Program-made: the position numbers and the translations under genes | Part shown: one piece after another, positions 62,592 through 64,000 of the stretch | How positions within the stretch are numbered: the first letter of the stretch is position 1 | Layout of the letters: every line of letters starts with the position of its first letter | Notes under the pieces: model-generated | What the model was told of the DNA's origin: nothing | The model's input: the letters and a program-made list of their open reading frames with translations, nothing else | The model's database searches: none | Assembly (NCBI RefSeq): GCF_008641105.1 | Contig: NZ_VTTI01000008.1 | Span: 62,001 to 126,000 of the forward strand | DNA: 64,000 nt | Direction of reading: 5' to 3' | DNA from: Halopseudomonas salina | Lineage (GTDB): Bacteria > Pseudomonadota > Gammaproteobacteria > Pseudomonadales > Pseudomonadaceae

Positions 62592-62608
62592 AATTGGTCT
62601 TACCAATT
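62592..62608. promoter_or_regulatory. LldR/FadR-type operator
   Basis: AATTGGT-CTT-ACCAATT, a perfect 7-bp dyad with the TGGT-N3-ACCA core bound by PdhR/LldR-type regulators. It sits between the regulator gene and lldP. The rest of the 319-bp gap holds a short leader ORF and no other gene. Confidence 0.85.
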
Positions 62609-62652
62609 AAACAAACCTGACAATAATTCCAACAATCAGCCGAGGTTTTCCC

Positions 62653-62718
62653 ATGTTGATCGCATTCATCCATCCTGATCGTGCTGTGGCTGTGTTCTGC
62701 CGCTGCGCGGCCCTTTGA
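62653..62718 (+). CDS. Possible 21-residue leader ORF before lldP
   Basis: An ATG with GAGG 7 bp upstream opens a 21-codon frame (MLIAFIHPDRAVAVFCRCAAL) that stops 13 bp before the permease start. It overlaps the lldP ribosome-site region, so translation of this leader could affect permease translation. Coding status is uncertain. Confidence 0.35.
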   Translation: MLIAFIHPDRAVAVFCRCAAL

Positions 62719-62731
62719 GCGGAGAACCGAC

Positions 62732-64000
62732 ATGTCTAACGGACTCCTCGCGCTCCTGGCGTTTTCACCCATTCTGTTGGCCGCCATCCTGCTGGTAGGT
62801 CTGCGCTGGCCAGCCAGACGAGCCATGCCGCTGGTATATCTGGTCACCGCCGCCGTGGGACTTTTTGCCTGGGACATGAGTTTCAACCGGGTGCTGGCGT
62901 CTACGCTCCAGGGCCTGGTGATCACCATCGGTCTGCTGTGGATCATTTTTGGCGCCATCCTGCTGCTCAATACGCTCAAGCATTCCGGTGGTATCACTGC
63001 AATCCGCGCGGGTTTCGCCACCATAAGCCCCGATCGCCGCATCCAGGCCATTATCATCGCCTGGCTGTTCGGTTGCTTTATAGAAGGCGCATCAGGCTTT
63101 GGTACGCCGGCGGCAATTGCCGCTCCGCTGCTGGTCGCGATCGGTTTTCCGGCCATGGCCGCCGTTCTGATGGGCATGCTGGTACAGAGCACGCCGGTGT
63201 CATTCGGTGCGGTGGGCACACCAATTGTGGTGGGTGTGAGTACTGGTCTGGATTCAGCAGCTATCGGCGCACAGCTGATCGAACAGGGTTCTTCATGGGC
63301 GCAGTTTCTGCAGTTGATCACCAGTGAAGTAGCGATCATCCATGCCATAGTCGGTACGGCGATGCCACTGATCATGGTGCTGATGCTCACGCGCTTTTTC
63401 GGCACTGAAAAGAGCTGGAAAGCAGGCTTTGAGGTATTGCCGTTCGCCTTGTTTGCCGGCCTGGCCTTTACCCTGCCCTACGCGGCGACTGGTATTTTCC
63501 TGGGTCCCGAGTTTCCATCCCTGGGCGGCGGACTGATCGGTCTGGCCATTGTTACCACAGCGGCGCGCAAAGGCTTTTTACTGCCAAAGACCACCTGGGA
63601 TTTTGCTCCCGCAAAAGACTGGCCCACTGAGTGGTTGGGTTCTGTGGAAATGAAACTGGACCAGTTGACTGCCAAATCAATGAGCAGCCTGCGTGCCTGG
63701 TTGCCCTATGTGCTGGTCGGCCTGTTGCTGGTGCTCAGCCGCGTGGTGCCTGAAGTTAGTGCGGCACTGAAAGCAGTCATGCTCAACTTCCCTGACCTGC
63801 TTGGCGAAACCGGTGTCAGTGCCAACTTCATGCCCCTGTATTTGCCTGGCGGTATTCTGGTTGCGGTGGTAATCGCCACCTTTTTCCTGCACGGCATGAA
63901 GCCCCGTGAGCTGGGCGTGGCGATCAAGGAGTCTTCGGGCGTGCTGCTCAGTGCCGGCTTCGTTTTGCTGTTCACCGTGCCCATGGTGCGCATCCTTATC
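62732..64000 (+). CDS. lldP: L-lactate permease (3' end outside window)
   Basis: 423 codons are present of about 560 expected. Hydrophobic helices run throughout; the family signature FGCFIEGASGFGTPAAIAAPLLVAIGFPAMAAV and VQSTPVSFGAVGTPIVVGVSTGL are clear. It imports L-lactate (and often D-lactate or glycolate) with protons across the inner membrane. GGAGAA lies 5 bp before ATG 62732. lldD/dld dehydrogenase genes would be expected downstream, beyond the window. Confidence 0.95.
   Translation, partial: MSNGLLALLAFSPILLAAILLVGLRWPARRAMPLVYLVTAAVGLFAWDMSFNRVLASTLQGLVITIGLLWIIFGAILLLNTLKHSGGITAIRAGFATISPDRRIQAIIIAWLFGCFIEGASGFGTPAAIAAPLLVAIGFPAMAAVLMGMLVQSTPVSFGAVGTPIVVGVSTGLDSAAIGAQLIEQGSSWAQFLQLITSEVAIIHAIVGTAMPLIMVLMLTRFFGTEKSWKAGFEVLPFALFAGLAFTLPYAATGIFLGPEFPSLGGGLIGLAIVTTAARKGFLLPKTTWDFAPAKDWPTEWLGSVEMKLDQLTAKSMSSLRAWLPYVLVGLLLVLSRVVPEVSAALKAVMLNFPDLLGETGVSANFMPLYLPGGILVAVVIATFFLHGMKPRELGVAIKESSGVLLSAGFVLLFTVPMVRILI

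Noticed and set aside
62413..63405. 331-residue N-terminal extension of the FadR-type regulator
   Set aside because: It is antisense to lldP; the family start at 62412 has a ribosome site and the correct winged-helix beginning.
57320..64000. Genomic island integrated at the tmRNA 3' end
   Set aside because: No integrase, no repeat of the tmRNA end and no mobile genes are seen up to the window edge.

Overview
The window is a stretch of a gammaproteobacterial chromosome of the Pseudomonas type, from Pseudomonas sensu lato and perhaps the marine Halopseudomonas side of that group. The evidence is the gene order pnp-rpsO-truB-rbfA-infB-nusA-rimP-tRNA-fMet-tRNA-Leu-secG-tpiA-glmM-folP-ftsH-rlmE / yhbY / greA-carB-carA, then dapB-dnaJ-dnaK-grpE / recN / fur / bamE / rnfH-ratA / smpB-ssrA. 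The RimP, CarA and FtsH sequences also fit the Pseudomonas proteins as I remember them. The genus is an inference; no rRNA gene is present.

Layout. (1) 1-16.4 kb is accessory: a transglutaminase-like protein cut by the left edge, an AraC-type regulator, and a very large cytoplasmic fusion of a 7Fe ferredoxin, a ferredoxin-NADP reductase and a molybdopterin oxidoreductase. Next come a PAS-GGDEF-EAL protein, a soluble-looking histidine kinase, a MOSC protein, a membrane GGDEF-EAL protein, a nitroreductase divergent from a catalase, and a multi-spanning membrane protein. (2) 16.5-37.8 kb is the housekeeping block for translation, RNA decay, cell-wall precursors, folate, proteolysis and carbamoyl phosphate. 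It is nearly all on the minus strand and is interrupted by a tandem/inverted REP-like array between truB and rpsO. (3) 38.1-46.5 kb is an insertion between carA and dapB, which are neighbours in Pseudomonas genomes I know. It holds an unknown exported protein, a FixJ/FixL-type two-component pair, and a divergent four-gene operon for an acyl-CoA ligase, an inner-membrane permease, an OprD-type porin and a metallo-beta-lactamase-fold hydrolase. This looks like a regulated system for uptake and CoA activation of a carboxylic acid. (4) 46.5-57.4 kb is core again: dapB, the heat-shock operon with two readable sigma-32 promoters, recN with a LexA box, fur, bamE, rnfH-ratA, an NSS-family transporter, smpB and tmRNA. 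(5) 57.4-64 kb is accessory/metabolic: a MATE exporter, a two-helix potassium channel, an ACR3/bile-acid-type transporter, a methyltransferase, a FadR-type regulator and the start of an L-lactate permease with a perfect operator between them.

How the parts work together. smpB and ssrA sit side by side for ribosome rescue. rimP-nusA-infB-rbfA-truB-rpsO-pnp links ribosome maturation to RNA turnover. dnaK-dnaJ-grpE and ftsH supply protein quality control. The regulator/permease pair at the right end is a classic lactate module. The strongest candidates for something undescribed are the ferredoxin-reductase-molybdoenzyme fusion (2067-5876) and the carA-dapB insertion. Family assignments come from reading motifs by eye; no database search was possible.
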